Source of the DNA: Streptomyces sp. NBC_00483
GTDB taxonomy: Bacteria; Actinomycetota; Actinomycetes; Streptomycetales; Streptomycetaceae
Assembly: GCF_036013745.1 (NCBI RefSeq)
Contig: NZ_CP107880.1
Span: forward strand, 5,828,001-5,892,000
Reading direction: 5' to 3'
DNA length: 64,000 bases
The position numbers were made by a program, and so were the translations under genes. Positions 43,302-54,986 of this stretch are shown here, piece after piece. Position 1 is the stretch's first letter. Every line of letters begins with the position of its first letter. The notes under the pieces are model-generated. The model was not told where the DNA came from and made no database searches. It was given only the letters and a program-made list of their open reading frames with translations.

Positions 43302-44165
43302 ATGACCGCCCAGATTCTCGATGGCAAGGCCACCGCAGCCGCGATCAAGTCCGATCTGACCGCCCGCGTGGCGGCGCTGAAGGAGAAGGGGGTCATGCCG
43401 GGACTCGGCACGATCCTCGTAGGGGAGGACCCCGGAAGTCAGAAGTACGTGGCAGGAAAGCACCGTGACTGCGCGCAGGTCGGCATCGCGTCGATCCAGC
43501 GCGAGCTGCCCGCGACGGCCACGCAGGAGGAGATCGAGGCCGTCGTCCGCGAGCTCAACGAGGACCCGGCCTGCACCGGCTACATCGTCCAGCTGCCGCT
43601 GCCCAAGGGCATCGACGAGAACCGCGTCCTCGAGCTGATGGACCCGGACAAGGACGCCGACGGCCTGCACCCCATGAACCTCGGCCGCCTCGTCCTCAAC
43701 GAGCCGGCGCCGCTGCCCTGCACCCCGTACGGCATCATCACGCTGCTCCGGAAGCACGGCGTGGAGATCAAGGGCGCCGAGGTCGTCGTCGTCGGCCGTG
43801 GTGTCACCATCGGCCGGCCGATGCCCCTGCTGCTCACCCGCAAGTCCGAGAACGCCACGGTGACGCAGTGCCACACCGGCACCCGCGACCTGTCCGTGCA
43901 CCTCAAGCGGGCCGACATCGTCGTGGCCGCCGCGGGCGTGCCGCACCTGATCAAGCCCGAGGACATCAAGCCGGGCGCGGCCGTGCTCGACGTCGGCGTC
44001 TCGCGCGACGAGAACGGCAAGATCGTCGGCGATGTGCACCCCGGCGTCACCGAGGTCGCCGGCTGGATCTCGCCGAACCCGGGCGGTGTCGGCCCGATGA
44101 CCCGTGCCCAGCTCCTCGTGAACGTGGTCGAGGCCGCCGAACGGGACGCGAACGGTGTCGGCTGA
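43302..44165 (+). CDS. folD: Methylenetetrahydrofolate dehydrogenase / cyclohydrolase
   Basis: 287 residues. Bifunctional enzyme making 10-formyl-THF for purine synthesis. The active-site Lys lies in [43 protein letters not shown] and [11 protein letters not shown] are substrate blocks. NADP binding is in [18 protein letters not shown], a variant of the usual GRS..VG.P. The C-terminal [18 protein letters not shown] is invariant. The last 11 bases overlap the DUF3017 gene, so the two are coupled. Confidence 0.96.
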   Translation: MTAQILDGKATAAAIKSDLTARVAALKEKGVMPGLGTILVGEDPGSQKYVAGKHRDCAQVGIASIQRELPATATQEEIEAVVRELNEDPACTGYIVQLPLPKGIDENRVLELMDPDKDADGLHPMNLGRLVLNEPAPLPCTPYGIITLLRKHGVEIKGAEVVVVGRGVTIGRPMPLLLTRKSENATVTQCHTGTRDLSVHLKRADIVVAAAGVPHLIKPEDIKPGAAVLDVGVSRDENGKIVGDVHPGVTEVAGWISPNPGGVGPMTRAQLLVNVVEAAERDANGVG

Positions 44166-44625
44166 GGCGGCCGGGAGCGCGGCGATGGGCGCCGTCGAGG
44201 GCGCCTCGTCCGAAGGCGCCTCCCAGGACTCGAAGAAGACCGGCAGCCGGCGCTTCCCGCTCTTCACGCGCGACACCGCGCGCCCGGAGGGCGGCGGCCG
44301 GGCCGCGGGCGGGGACGCGCCCGCGCCCGCCCGCCAGTGGCCGCTGATCGCCGTTCTCTCGGTGACCGCGATCGGGCTGCTGCTGACCGCCTTCGGACTC
44401 TTCCGCGTCGGCACGATCCTGGTGGGCGTCGCGCTGATCGGCGGGGCCGTGCTGCGCTGGCTGCTGCCGGACGTCGGGATGCTGGCCGTGCGCTCGCGCT
44501 TCACCGACATGATCACGTGCGCGGGCCTCGGCATCGTCATCGTGCTGCTGGCGATGATGGCGCAGCCCGGCCCCTGGCTGACGATTCCGTTTCTTCAGGA
44601 CACCCTGCATTTCACGGTGCGATGA
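44155..44625 (+). CDS. DUF3017 membrane protein
   Basis: 156 residues. A charged N-terminal region precedes three hydrophobic helices ([59 protein letters not shown]), matching DUF3017. It is commonly encoded after folD in actinomycetes; function unknown. The GTG start lies 11 bases inside the folD end. A strong terminator follows. Confidence 0.87.
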   Translation: MSAEAAGSAAMGAVEGASSEGASQDSKKTGSRRFPLFTRDTARPEGGGRAAGGDAPAPARQWPLIAVLSVTAIGLLLTAFGLFRVGTILVGVALIGGAVLRWLLPDVGMLAVRSRFTDMITCAGLGIVIVLLAMMAQPGPWLTIPFLQDTLHFTVR

Positions 44626-44680
44626 GCCGTCGGCGAGCCGTCCATGAGCCGTCGGTGAGCCACTGACAACCCCAAGTGAC

Positions 44681-44711
44681 AGGCGGGGCCTCCATCTTGG
44701 AGGCCCCGCCT
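44681..44711 (+). terminator. Intrinsic terminator after DUF3017
   Basis: AGGCGGGGCCTCC (44681-44693) pairs perfectly with 44699-44711 (loop ATCTT) and is followed by CCTTTTGTGG. A textbook Rho-independent terminator. Confidence 0.92.
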
Positions 44712-44912
44712 CCTTTTGTGGTGATCTCCGGCACGTTCTTTGGGATTTCCGCACGCAAGGGCCGGTGCACGCTGTCGAATGACCCCATACGCCCCCGGAC
44801 CGGGAACTGACATCCTGGTTTCCCGCATCCCAATGGGTAGCCAGTGGGGGCCGAAGCGCGACGCGCGGCGCGGGGGATCAGGGCTCGCGGGGGGAATAGG
44901 GGGAAGGGCGAT

Positions 44913-45932
44913 ATGCCTCGTTGGAAGGCGCTTCCGGATGAACTCGACCCACAGGTCAGGGAGTTCGCCGGACAGCTGCGCCGACTTGTGGACCGCAGCG
45001 GCCTGGGGATCGCCGCGCTCGCGGACCGGACCGGGTACAGCAGGACCTCGTGGGAGCGGTACCTGAACGGGCGGCTGCTCGCACCCAAGGGCGCCATCGT
45101 CGCGCTCGCCGAGGTGACCGGCACCAATCCCGTTCATCTGACGACGATGTGGGAGCTCGCGGAGCGCGCGTGGAGCCGCTCCGAGATGCGCCACGACATG
45201 ACCATGGAGGCCATCCGGATATCCCAGGCGCGGGCCGCGCTGGGCGAGTTCGGGGGGCCCGGGCAGGCCACGCAGACCAAACCGGCCAAGCCCGCCAAGC
45301 AGACGAAACCGGCCAAGCCGGCCGGGGCGCAGCGCCCGACCGTGCCACCGCAGGCGACGGCGCCGAGCGTGGACCAGTTCGGTCCCGCTCCCGTGCTGCC
45401 GCCAGAGGAACCGCCGCGGGGTGCGGTGCAGGGCGGCGGCGGTGGGGGCGGCCGGCGCCGGCTGCTGATGTTCGGGGCCGGGGCCCTGGGCGCCGCCCTG
45501 ATCATCGCCATCGGCTTCTTCGTGCTCAACGGGAGCGGGGGCGACGCCGAGGCCACGAAGTCGCCCTCGCCGAGCGCGAGCGCGACCCAGCTGCCCGAGG
45601 GCGTCAAGTGCGTGGGCGCGGGCTGCGGCGGCAAGGACCCGGAGGCCATGAACTGCGGCGGCGACCTCGCGCTGAACTCCACCGAGGCCGTGATCGGCAC
45701 CGTCACCGTCCAGGTCCGCTACAGCAAGACCTGCAAGGCGGCGTGGGGCCGGATCCAGGGCGCGGCGCCCGGGGACGTCGTGCAGCTGCAGAAGGGTGCC
45801 ACGCCCTCGAAGAAGGGCACGGTCAGCGCCGCGGACACGGACGCGTACACGCCGATGCTGGCGGTGGACGCGGCCTCCGACGTCAAGGCGTGCGCGACGC
45901 TCGCGAGCGGGCAGAAGGGCTGCACCAAGTAG
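44913..45932 (+). CDS. XRE-family regulator with transmembrane helix and extracytoplasmic DUF2690 domain
   Basis: 339 residues. The HTH covers about residues 10-75 (QVREFAGQLRRLVDRSGLGI, YSRTSWERYLNGRLLAPKGA). A Lys/Pro/Ala linker is followed by one transmembrane helix (LLMFGAGALGAALIIAIGFF). The extracellular DUF2690 domain has paired cysteines (KCVGAGCGGKDPEAMNCGGD, YSKTCKAAWGRI). This suggests a membrane-bound sensor-regulator coupling an envelope signal to transcription. ATG 44913 has GGGGAAGGG five bases upstream; an earlier ATG at 44844 is less well placed. The last codons are duplicated just after the stop. Confidence 0.87.
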   Translation: MPRWKALPDELDPQVREFAGQLRRLVDRSGLGIAALADRTGYSRTSWERYLNGRLLAPKGAIVALAEVTGTNPVHLTTMWELAERAWSRSEMRHDMTMEAIRISQARAALGEFGGPGQATQTKPAKPAKQTKPAKPAGAQRPTVPPQATAPSVDQFGPAPVLPPEEPPRGAVQGGGGGGGRRRLLMFGAGALGAALIIAIGFFVLNGSGGDAEATKSPSPSASATQLPEGVKCVGAGCGGKDPEAMNCGGDLALNSTEAVIGTVTVQVRYSKTCKAAWGRIQGAAPGDVVQLQKGATPSKKGTVSAADTDAYTPMLAVDAASDVKACATLASGQKGCTK

Positions 45933-45962
45933 CTCCGCACAGCCGCACCAAGTAGCTCCGCA
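45922..45962 (+). repeat. 18-bp duplication of the DUF2690 gene end
   Basis: GCACCAAGTAGCTCCGCA occurs at 45922-45939, spanning the last codons and stop, and again at 45945-45962. It looks like a recent 23-bp tandem duplication. Confidence 0.75.
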
Positions 45963-46177
45963 GAGACGGGGCATGGGTGCGTCACTTCGGGGAAGGCGCA
46001 TCACTACCCCCACGGGATGGCGCAGTAGCACCCCCACGGCGGCCGTCCGAGCCTTTCTCTCCCGGGCCCGGCGGCCGCCCTCGTGTGTTCGGACCAAGGT
46101 GCGGGTGTGCGCGCTGTGGGGCGATCCACATGGACCTGTGGTTCCCGTACGGGCGGGGCGCGATAGCCTGACGAACG

Positions 46178-47223
<1,046 letters not shown>

Positions 47224-47225
<2 letters not shown>

Positions 47226-47260
47226 TCCAGCGATCCAGCGATCCAGTGATCCACTGATCC
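47224..47260 (+). repeat. 8-bp tandem repeat overlapping the mdh stop
   Basis: GATCCAGC repeats four and a half times (GATCCAGC, GATCCAGC, GATCCAGT, GATCCACT, GATCC), beginning in the TGA stop codon of mdh. Slippage here would not alter the protein. Confidence 0.85.
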
Positions 47261-47293
47261 GCGCCTGACGCTCATGTGACCCGCGCGGTCGCG

Positions 47294-47332
47294 GCGGTTG
47301 CCCCTCGGACTTCCCGTCCGAGGGGCAACCGC
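47294..47332 (+). terminator. Terminator after mdh (17-bp stem)
   Basis: GCGGTTGCCCCTCGGAC (47294-47310) pairs perfectly with 47316-47332 (loop TTCCC), followed by TTTTCTG. Strong intrinsic terminator. Confidence 0.93.
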
Positions 47333-47471
47333 TTTTCTGTGGTCCCACCACACACCATGCGGAGTATCCAGTTCTGCATGTCACCGCTACGTCCTATGCT
47401 TCTCCCTCATCAACTGCCGCACCAACAAGGGCAGTTCGAACAGTCATCATCGATGGCATCGGGGGAGTGGT

Positions 47472-49229
47472 GTGAGCACCGCCTATGTACCGCAGCAGTC
47501 GTCATCCGGAGCCGACGTCGGGGCGGTGGGGCCACCCCCGTCGGCGAAACCGCCGCACGCCAGCGAGGCCACCCGGCTGCTCTGCGCCGGCGCCTACCTC
47601 GACCAGGGCTACCGGGACCGGGTCATCGAACAGCTGCATCTGCACGAGCAGCGCATCGCGGCCCCCTCGCTCGGCTTCGACGCGGCCCGCGTCCTCGCGC
47701 ACGCGTTACGCGCCCGGCGCATCGAAGTGGCCTGGTCCGGGGCCGTGCTCGGCCTGTGGGTCGTGGGCCTGCCGCTGACCGGCTACTGGATCCTCGCCTT
47801 CCTGCTGCCGTCCGCGCTGCTCGCGCTCGGCGTCTGGATCCGCGGGTCCCAGGAGCGGCCGCCGATCTACCGCCGGGTGGCCGCCTGGTGGGTGCGCTGG
47901 TGGGGCCGGGGCCTGCTGATCGCGCTGCTGCTCTCCACCGTGACCATGGTCACCAGCGACGAGAACGACTACGAGAGCTTCTCCTACGAGGTCCGTTCGG
48001 GCCTGCGCGACGTCCTGCCCGACGTCCTGAGCTGGATGATTCCCGAGGGCTCTGCCTCCGGTGACGCCCTGCACGGCTGGCTCACGATGCTGCTGCTCGT
48101 CCTGATCGCCGCGTGCGTGGGCGCCCAGCGCAGCCAGTTCGCACGCGCGCTCGGGGCCGAACTGTCCGAGGCGCGGTTCGGGGACGCGAGCGCCGACCCG
48201 GCGGAGAGCGCCGAGGGCGCCCGCTTCCAGCGGGTGAAGCGGCGGATCAGGGTCGAGCAGCACGCACCGCTGATCATGTACCACGCTGTCCGCCCGTTCT
48301 GCGGGGCCGGCGAACCGGTCGACACCTGGACCCTCGCCGTCGAACTGCGGCCCGACCGGATGAAGAAGCAGCAGCCGCTCAACAACCGGAAGATCCTGGA
48401 GGAGGTCCGGCCGCTGCTCGAACAGCTGCGGCTGCCCGCCGAGTTCGCGGGCACCACCGTGCGCGACCGGCTGCGCTGGCTGGAGATCGACGAGTGCGTC
48501 TTCCTGCCCGCCGAGGGCCTCGCGCACCGGGAGGACGCCCCGTACCGGCCGGAGGCCTTCGAGGAGCATCGGGCCCGGTCCGTCGAGGAGGGCGCGGAGA
48601 AGCGCCGGCACTTCCTGCGGATCCGGGTCGGCGGCTGGGAGGAGGAGCTGGTCGTCACCGTCTTCGTACGCGTCCACACCCAGGGCCGGATGCTGATGCT
48701 GGAGATCGCGCCGCACGTCCTCGCCCCGGTGCTCGAGCCGTTCCAGAACGCGGACCGCACCGCCCACCAGTTCCGCCACAACAACCCGCTCGGCAAGGCC
48801 GCCTGGGCCTTCGCGCGGGTGGCGGGCTCGCCCGTGCGCTCCCTCGTCACCGTCGGTCGCTGGGCCGGCTACGGCTGGCGGGTGCTCACCGGCGGGTACG
48901 GGAGCGCGCTGCCGGACGGCCCCGCCGTGTCGGTGCGTGAGCTCGGTTCGGAGGGCCCCGGCTCGCTGTTCCAGCAGATGGACGTCGAGCGCTACCTCAA
49001 GTCGATCCAGGACCGCATCGCCAACGGGGTGCTCCACGCGCTCGCCGAATCCGGTTACCAGACCGGCGAGTTCGTCCAGAAGATCGTGAACATCAGCAGT
49101 GGCGGCGTGAACATCGACCGGGTCGAGGACTCCACCTTCGCCGTCGGTTCGCACGCCAGCGCGACGTCGGGAACGGCCGACAACACCGCGCCGAACGAGA
49201 AGGGATCCGACGACCATGGCAGCGAATGA
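47472..49229 (+). CDS. Four-helix membrane protein of unknown function (first gene of a coupled trio)
   Basis: 585 residues. Hydrophobic helices at about residues 78-118 (GAVLGLWVVGLPLTGYWILA, FLLPSALLALGVWI), 142-160 (GRGLLIALLLSTVTMV) and 198-217 (LHGWLTMLLLVLIAACVGAQ). They are followed by a large cytoplasmic domain with no recognised fold. The C-terminus has VNIDRVEDSTFAVGSHASAT, which resembles the start of the next protein. GTG 47472 has GGGGGAG upstream. It overlaps the 49216 gene by 14 bases. I do not recognise a family. A signalling or conflict-related membrane system is possible. Confidence 0.7.
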   Translation: MSTAYVPQQSSSGADVGAVGPPPSAKPPHASEATRLLCAGAYLDQGYRDRVIEQLHLHEQRIAAPSLGFDAARVLAHALRARRIEVAWSGAVLGLWVVGLPLTGYWILAFLLPSALLALGVWIRGSQERPPIYRRVAAWWVRWWGRGLLIALLLSTVTMVTSDENDYESFSYEVRSGLRDVLPDVLSWMIPEGSASGDALHGWLTMLLLVLIAACVGAQRSQFARALGAELSEARFGDASADPAESAEGARFQRVKRRIRVEQHAPLIMYHAVRPFCGAGEPVDTWTLAVELRPDRMKKQQPLNNRKILEEVRPLLEQLRLPAEFAGTTVRDRLRWLEIDECVFLPAEGLAHREDAPYRPEAFEEHRARSVEEGAEKRRHFLRIRVGGWEEELVVTVFVRVHTQGRMLMLEIAPHVLAPVLEPFQNADRTAHQFRHNNPLGKAAWAFARVAGSPVRSLVTVGRWAGYGWRVLTGGYGSALPDGPAVSVRELGSEGPGSLFQQMDVERYLKSIQDRIANGVLHALAESGYQTGEFVQKIVNISSGGVNIDRVEDSTFAVGSHASATSGTADNTAPNEKGSDDHGSE

Positions 49230-49578
49230 CGAGCCCTCGGTCAGCATCGGTGACGTCCACGGCAGCACCTTCGCCATCGGCAGCCACGCCCGTGCGGAGA
49301 GCCACACCGGCAGCGCCCCGCAGTCCGACGAGACGATGCGGGAACTGCTCGCGGCGGTACGTGAACTGCGCGCCGACCTGACCCGGCTGCGCGACGACGA
49401 GCAGCTGCGCACCCTCGACGCCGAACTCGCCGAGACAGAGGGCGAGATCACCCGTACCGGCCGTGCCCCGGCGACCCGCATCGAGCGGCTGCGTGCGCTG
49501 CTCGGCGACTCGCAGGCGGTCGTCTCGCTGCTCGCGTCGGCCGGCACGGTGGCCGCCATGCTGGGGAACATGAGATGA
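49216..49578 (+). CDS. Small protein with GSTFAIGSHA motif and coiled coil (DUF5955-like)
   Basis: 120 residues. The N-terminal VSIGDVHGSTFAIGSHARAE parallels the C-terminus of the preceding protein. A helical coil follows (MRELLAAVRELRADLTRLRD, then RTLDAELAETEGEI), ending in a short hydrophobic tail AVVSLLASAGTVAAMLGNM. It resembles small Streptomyces proteins grouped as DUF5955, but this naming is tentative. Start and stop both overlap neighbours (14 and 4 bases), so all three products are coupled. Confidence 0.7.
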   Translation: MAANDEPSVSIGDVHGSTFAIGSHARAESHTGSAPQSDETMRELLAAVRELRADLTRLRDDEQLRTLDAELAETEGEITRTGRAPATRIERLRALLGDSQAVVSLLASAGTVAAMLGNMR

Positions 49579-50402
49579 GCGGACGCCACTGGAACGAGGA
49601 GACCCAGCGCTGGGAGGAGGCGGGCTCGGGCCCCGGGTCCGTGTCGTCGCCGCCCCCGCCGCGGCCGGAGTTCGCCCCGCCGTCGCCCTGGCCGGGACCC
49701 GAGGCGCAGGAGCCGCCCCCGCCCTCGTCGCCGCCCGGCCGGACCCGGCGCTTCGCCGTCGTGGTGCTGGGCGCGGCCGTGCTCGGCGCCGCCGTCGCGA
49801 CGACGGTGGTGCTGCTCGGCCGTGGGGACGACCCGGGGCCGGATCCGAAGCCGACGGGGGCGTCCGCGGCGCCCACGAGCTCGGGTCCGGAGCCCACTCC
49901 CACGCCGACGCCTACTCCCTCGTCGACCGACGAGCTCCCCGCCGGCTACCGGGAGGTGTCGGACGACGCGGGCTTCACGCTCGCGGTTCCCGAGGGCTGG
50001 GACCGCAGCGAGAGCAAGCAGGGCGTGTTCTACACGTCCCCCGACGAGTCCTCGCTCATCCAGATCTTCACCATCACGGAGCCGGACACCACACCGCTCG
50101 AATCGCTCCGGGTCGCGGCCGACAGCCTCTCGACGAGTCTTTCGAAGGACGGGTACGAGCAGTCCTCACTGGAGGCGACGTCGGCGCCCGAGGGGGCCTC
50201 CGACGTGGTCACCGACGACGCGGCCGAGCTCGTCTACTCGTACGACAGCGAGAAGCTGGGCGCGCGCAGAAAGGTGGTCGACTTCTCGTTCACCGCGCAG
50301 GACGGCACCCAGTACGCGGTGCTCGTCGCGGGCCCGGAGTCCGAGTGGCCCGGGCAGCGGGACCGGCTCGCCACCGCGCTGTCGCGGTTCGCGCAGGGGT
50401 GA
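49575..50402 (+). CDS. Membrane-anchored extracytoplasmic protein
   Basis: 275 residues. A Pro-rich cytoplasmic N-terminus starts MSGRHWNEETQRWEEAGSG. One transmembrane helix (FAVVVLGAAVLGAAVATTVV) and a Pro/Thr/Ser linker follow. The extracellular domain begins YREVSDDAGFTLAVPEGWDR, a layout seen at the C-termini of some Streptomyces Ser/Thr kinases (PsbP-like fold suspected). The ATG overlaps the previous stop (ATGA). Probably works with the two upstream proteins at the membrane; the signal is unknown. Confidence 0.75.
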   Translation: MSGRHWNEETQRWEEAGSGPGSVSSPPPPRPEFAPPSPWPGPEAQEPPPPSSPPGRTRRFAVVVLGAAVLGAAVATTVVLLGRGDDPGPDPKPTGASAAPTSSGPEPTPTPTPTPSSTDELPAGYREVSDDAGFTLAVPEGWDRSESKQGVFYTSPDESSLIQIFTITEPDTTPLESLRVAADSLSTSLSKDGYEQSSLEATSAPEGASDVVTDDAAELVYSYDSEKLGARRKVVDFSFTAQDGTQYAVLVAGPESEWPGQRDRLATALSRFAQG

Positions 50403-50458
50403 GAGGACGCGGGCGGCCGGCCCTGCTTTCACGCAGCGTCGCCGCCCGCACTCGCGCC

Positions 50459-50470
50459 GTGTCGTGACAC
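50459..50470 (+). promoter_or_regulatory. GTGTC-gt-GACAC palindrome upstream of the betaine operon
   Basis: Perfect 5-bp arms with a two-base centre, 130 bases before the betB-like start in the 200-bp gap 50403-50603. A further GCATGC-ttcc-CATGC-like repeat lies near 50500-50513. Either may bind a BetI/GbsR-like regulator; this is inferred from position only. Confidence 0.4.
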
Positions 50471-50603
50471 AGCGCACTTTCGTCGACGTACGGGCATGCT
50501 TCCCATGCGTCGGGGCAGGGGCTTCCGACGTCACCGGAGAGAGCGCCGAAAGGGCGTTTGCGGTGCTCGGGGGACATTCCCGGAACGGAAGGCGAAGCAG
50601 GTC

Positions 50604-52106
50604 GTGTCAGTGCAGAACACCATTCATGTCGACGGAGAGTGGCGCGGGGCCGCAGCAGGGGCCACGCGCGAGATCCTCGACCCTGCGGATGCCAAGCCGT
50701 TCGCCGTGATCGCCGAGGGCGGCGCCGAGGACGCGGACGCCGCGATCGCCGCCGCCCGCAAGGCCTTCGACGAGGGCCCCTGGCCGGAGACGCCCGTCGC
50801 CGAGCGCGCCGCGCTGCTGCGTCGCGTCGCCGACCTCCTCGTCCGGGACCGGGAGAAGATCGGCCTCCTGGAGAGCCGGGACGCGGGCAAGACCGTCGAG
50901 GAGGGCCGCGTCGACGTCGACTGCGTCGCCGACGCCTTCCGCTACTTCGCCGATCTCGTCATCGGTGAGGGCGCGGGCCGCGTCGTCGACGCCGGCTCCG
51001 ACGACATCCACAGCGTCGTCGTGCACGAGCCCGTCGGCGTCTGCTCCATGATCACGCCCTGGAACTACCCGCTCCTCCAGGCGAGTTGGAAGATCGCCCC
51101 GGCGCTCGCCGCGGGCAACACCTTCGTCATCAAGCCGAGCGAGATCACGCCGCTGACGACGGTCGTGCTCGTCGAGCTGCTGGTCGAGGCCGGGCTGCCG
51201 CAGGGCGTCGCCAACATCGTGACCGGCCCCGGCGCCTCCGTCGGCGCCCGCTTCGCCGACCACCCCGACGTCGACCTCGTCTCCTTCACCGGCGGTCTGG
51301 TCAGCGGCACCAAGGTGGCCCAGGCCGCCGCGGCCGGCGTCAAGAAGGTCGCCCTCGAACTCGGCGGCAAGAACCCGAACGTCGTCTTCGCCGACGCGTG
51401 CGAGAGCGACGAGGACTTCGACACCGCCGTCGACCAGGCGCTCAACGCCGCCTTCATCCACAGCGGCCAGGTCTGCTCCGCCGGTGCCCGCCTCATCATC
51501 GAGGAGTCCGTGCGCGAGCGCTTCGTCGCCGAACTCACCCGCCGCGCCGAGAAGATCCGCCTCGGCCGCGGCACCGAGGACGGCGTCGAGTGCGGCCCGC
51601 TCGTCAGCGAGCCCCAGCGCGCCAAGACCGAGGACTACGTTGCCTCCGCGCTCGCCGAGGGCGCCGTGCTGCGCTGCGGCGGCAAGCGCCCCGAGGCCTC
51701 CGAGGTGCGGCCCGCCACCGGCTACTTCTACGAGCCGACCGTCCTCGACCAGTGCCACCGCGAGATGCGCGTCGTCCGCGAGGAGACCTTCGGTCCGATC
51801 CTCACCGTCGAGACGTTCCGCACCGAGGACGAGGCCGTCACGCTCGCCAACGACACCGAGTACGGCCTCGCGGGCGGCGTGTGGACCACCGACGCGGGCC
51901 GTGCCCGCCGCATGGCGCGCCGCATGCGCCACGGCACCATCTGGATCAACGACTTCCACCCCTACCTGCCGCAGGCCGAGTGGGGCGGCTTCGGAAAGAG
52001 CGGCGTCGGCCGCGAACTGGGCCCCGCCGGGCTCGCCGAGTACCGCGAGAGCAAGCACGTCTACCAGAACCTGGCGCCGAAGCCGGTCCGCTGGTTCGCG
52101 GGCTGA
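50604..52106 (+). CDS. betB: Betaine-aldehyde dehydrogenase family enzyme
   Basis: 500 residues. NAD(P)-dependent aldehyde dehydrogenase with MITPWNYPLLQASWKIAPAL, KPSEITPLT, catalytic Glu in LELGGKNPNVVF and catalytic Cys in HSGQVCSAGARL. GGLVSGTKVAQAAA replaces the usual SFTGS loop. Next to a GMC choline dehydrogenase gene, the likely reaction is betaine aldehyde to glycine betaine. GTG 50604 is chosen by homology to the family start (VSVQNTIHVDGEW); its ribosome site is modest. It is the first gene of a five-gene operon. Confidence 0.88.
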   Translation: MSVQNTIHVDGEWRGAAAGATREILDPADAKPFAVIAEGGAEDADAAIAAARKAFDEGPWPETPVAERAALLRRVADLLVRDREKIGLLESRDAGKTVEEGRVDVDCVADAFRYFADLVIGEGAGRVVDAGSDDIHSVVVHEPVGVCSMITPWNYPLLQASWKIAPALAAGNTFVIKPSEITPLTTVVLVELLVEAGLPQGVANIVTGPGASVGARFADHPDVDLVSFTGGLVSGTKVAQAAAAGVKKVALELGGKNPNVVFADACESDEDFDTAVDQALNAAFIHSGQVCSAGARLIIEESVRERFVAELTRRAEKIRLGRGTEDGVECGPLVSEPQRAKTEDYVASALAEGAVLRCGGKRPEASEVRPATGYFYEPTVLDQCHREMRVVREETFGPILTVETFRTEDEAVTLANDTEYGLAGGVWTTDAGRARRMARRMRHGTIWINDFHPYLPQAEWGGFGKSGVGRELGPAGLAEYRESKHVYQNLAPKPVRWFAG

Positions 52107-52182
52107 TCCACCCCGTCCGGTCCCCGTCCCCCCGTACGTCCCCCATTACGCGAAGCACCTTGCAACGCCTTGGAGTTGAGCA

Positions 52183-53723
52183 ATGTCTGAAGACACCTAC
52201 GACTACGTCATCGTCGGTGGCGGCACCGCGGGATCGGTGATCGCCTCCCGGCTCACCGAGAACCCGGACGTCGCCGTCGCCGTCATCGAGGGTGGCCCCA
52301 GCGACATCGACCGCGACGACGTGCTGACGCTGCGCCGCTGGCTCGGCCTGCTCGGCGGCGACCTGGACTACGGCTACACCACCACCGAGCAGCCGCGCGG
52401 CAACTCGCACATCCTGCACAGCCGCGCCAAGGTGCTGGGCGGCTGCTCGTCGCACAACACGCTCATCTCGTTCAAGCCGCTGCCCGGCGACTGGGACGAG
52501 TGGGCGGCCGCGGGCGCCGAGGGCTGGGACCACAAGACGATGGACCCGTACTTCTCCAAGCTGCGCAACAACGTCGTGCCGGTCGACGCCAAGGACCGGA
52601 ACGCGATCGCGAGCGACTTCGTCGAGGCCGCGCAGGCCGCGACGGGCGTGCCGCGCGTCGAGGGCTTCAACAAGGGCCCGTTCAAGGACGGCGTCGGCTT
52701 CTTCGACCTGGCGTACCACCCCGAGAACAACAAGCGCTCCAGCGCGTCGGTGGCGTACCTGCACCCGCACATGGAGGCCGGCGACCGCCCCAACTTGACG
52801 CTTCTGCTTGAGACTTGGGCGTACAAGCTGGAGTTCGACGAGGGCGCTGAAGGGCTCACCGCGCGCGGCGTGCGCGTGCGCGGCAAGGACGGCGTGGAGA
52901 AGCTCATATCCGCGCGCACCGAGGTGCTCGTGTGCGCCGGCGCCGTCGACACGCCGCGCCTGCTGATGCACTCCGGCATCGGCCCGAAGGCCGACCTGGA
53001 GGCCCTCGGCATCCCGGTCCTGCACGATCTGCCGGGCGTGGGCGAGAACCTGCTCGACCACCCGGAGTCGGTCATCGTCTGGGAGACGAACGGGCCGATC
53101 CCCGAGAACAGCGCCATGGACTCCGACGCGGGCCTGTTCATCCAGCGCGACCCGGAGGCATCGGGGCCCGACCTGATGTTCCACTTCTATCAAATCCCGT
53201 TCACGGACAACCCGGAGCGCCTCGGCTACGAGCAGCCGGAGCACGGGGTGTCCATGACGCCGAACATCCCCAAGCCGAAGAGCCGCGGCCGTGTCTACCT
53301 GACCAGCGCGGACCCCGAGGTCAAGCCCGCCCTCGACTTCCGTTACTTCACGGACGAGGACGACTACGACGGCAAGACCCTCGTCGACGGCATCAAGATC
53401 GCCCGCGAGATCGCCAAGACCGAGCCGCTGGCCGGCTGGCTCAAGCGCGAGGTCTGCCCCGGTCCTGACATCACGGACGACGAGGCGCTCAGCGAGTACG
53501 CGCGCAAGGTCGCGCACACCGTCTACCACCCCGCGGGAACTTGCCGCATCGGTGCTGCGGACGACGAACTCGCCGTGGTAGACCCCCAGTTGAAGGTCCG
53601 CGGGCTGAATTCCATCCGTATCGCCGACGCGTCCGTCTTCCCGACGATGCCCGCGGTGAACCCGATGATCGGGGTGCTCATGGTCGGGGAGAAGTGCGCC
53701 GAACTGCTGGGTGGTGATGCGTG

Positions 53724-53724
<1 letters not shown>
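52183..53724 (+). CDS. betA: GMC oxidoreductase, choline dehydrogenase-like
   Basis: 513 residues. FAD-binding Rossmann motif [23 protein letters not shown] signature [34 protein letters not shown], and the C-terminal catalytic His region [20 protein letters not shown] and [15 protein letters not shown]. Oxidises choline to betaine aldehyde and possibly further. ATG 52183 has TTGGAG seven bases upstream. Stop overlaps the ABC ATPase start (GTGATG). Confidence 0.9.
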
Positions 53725-54985
<1,261 letters not shown>

Positions 54986-54986
<1 letters not shown>

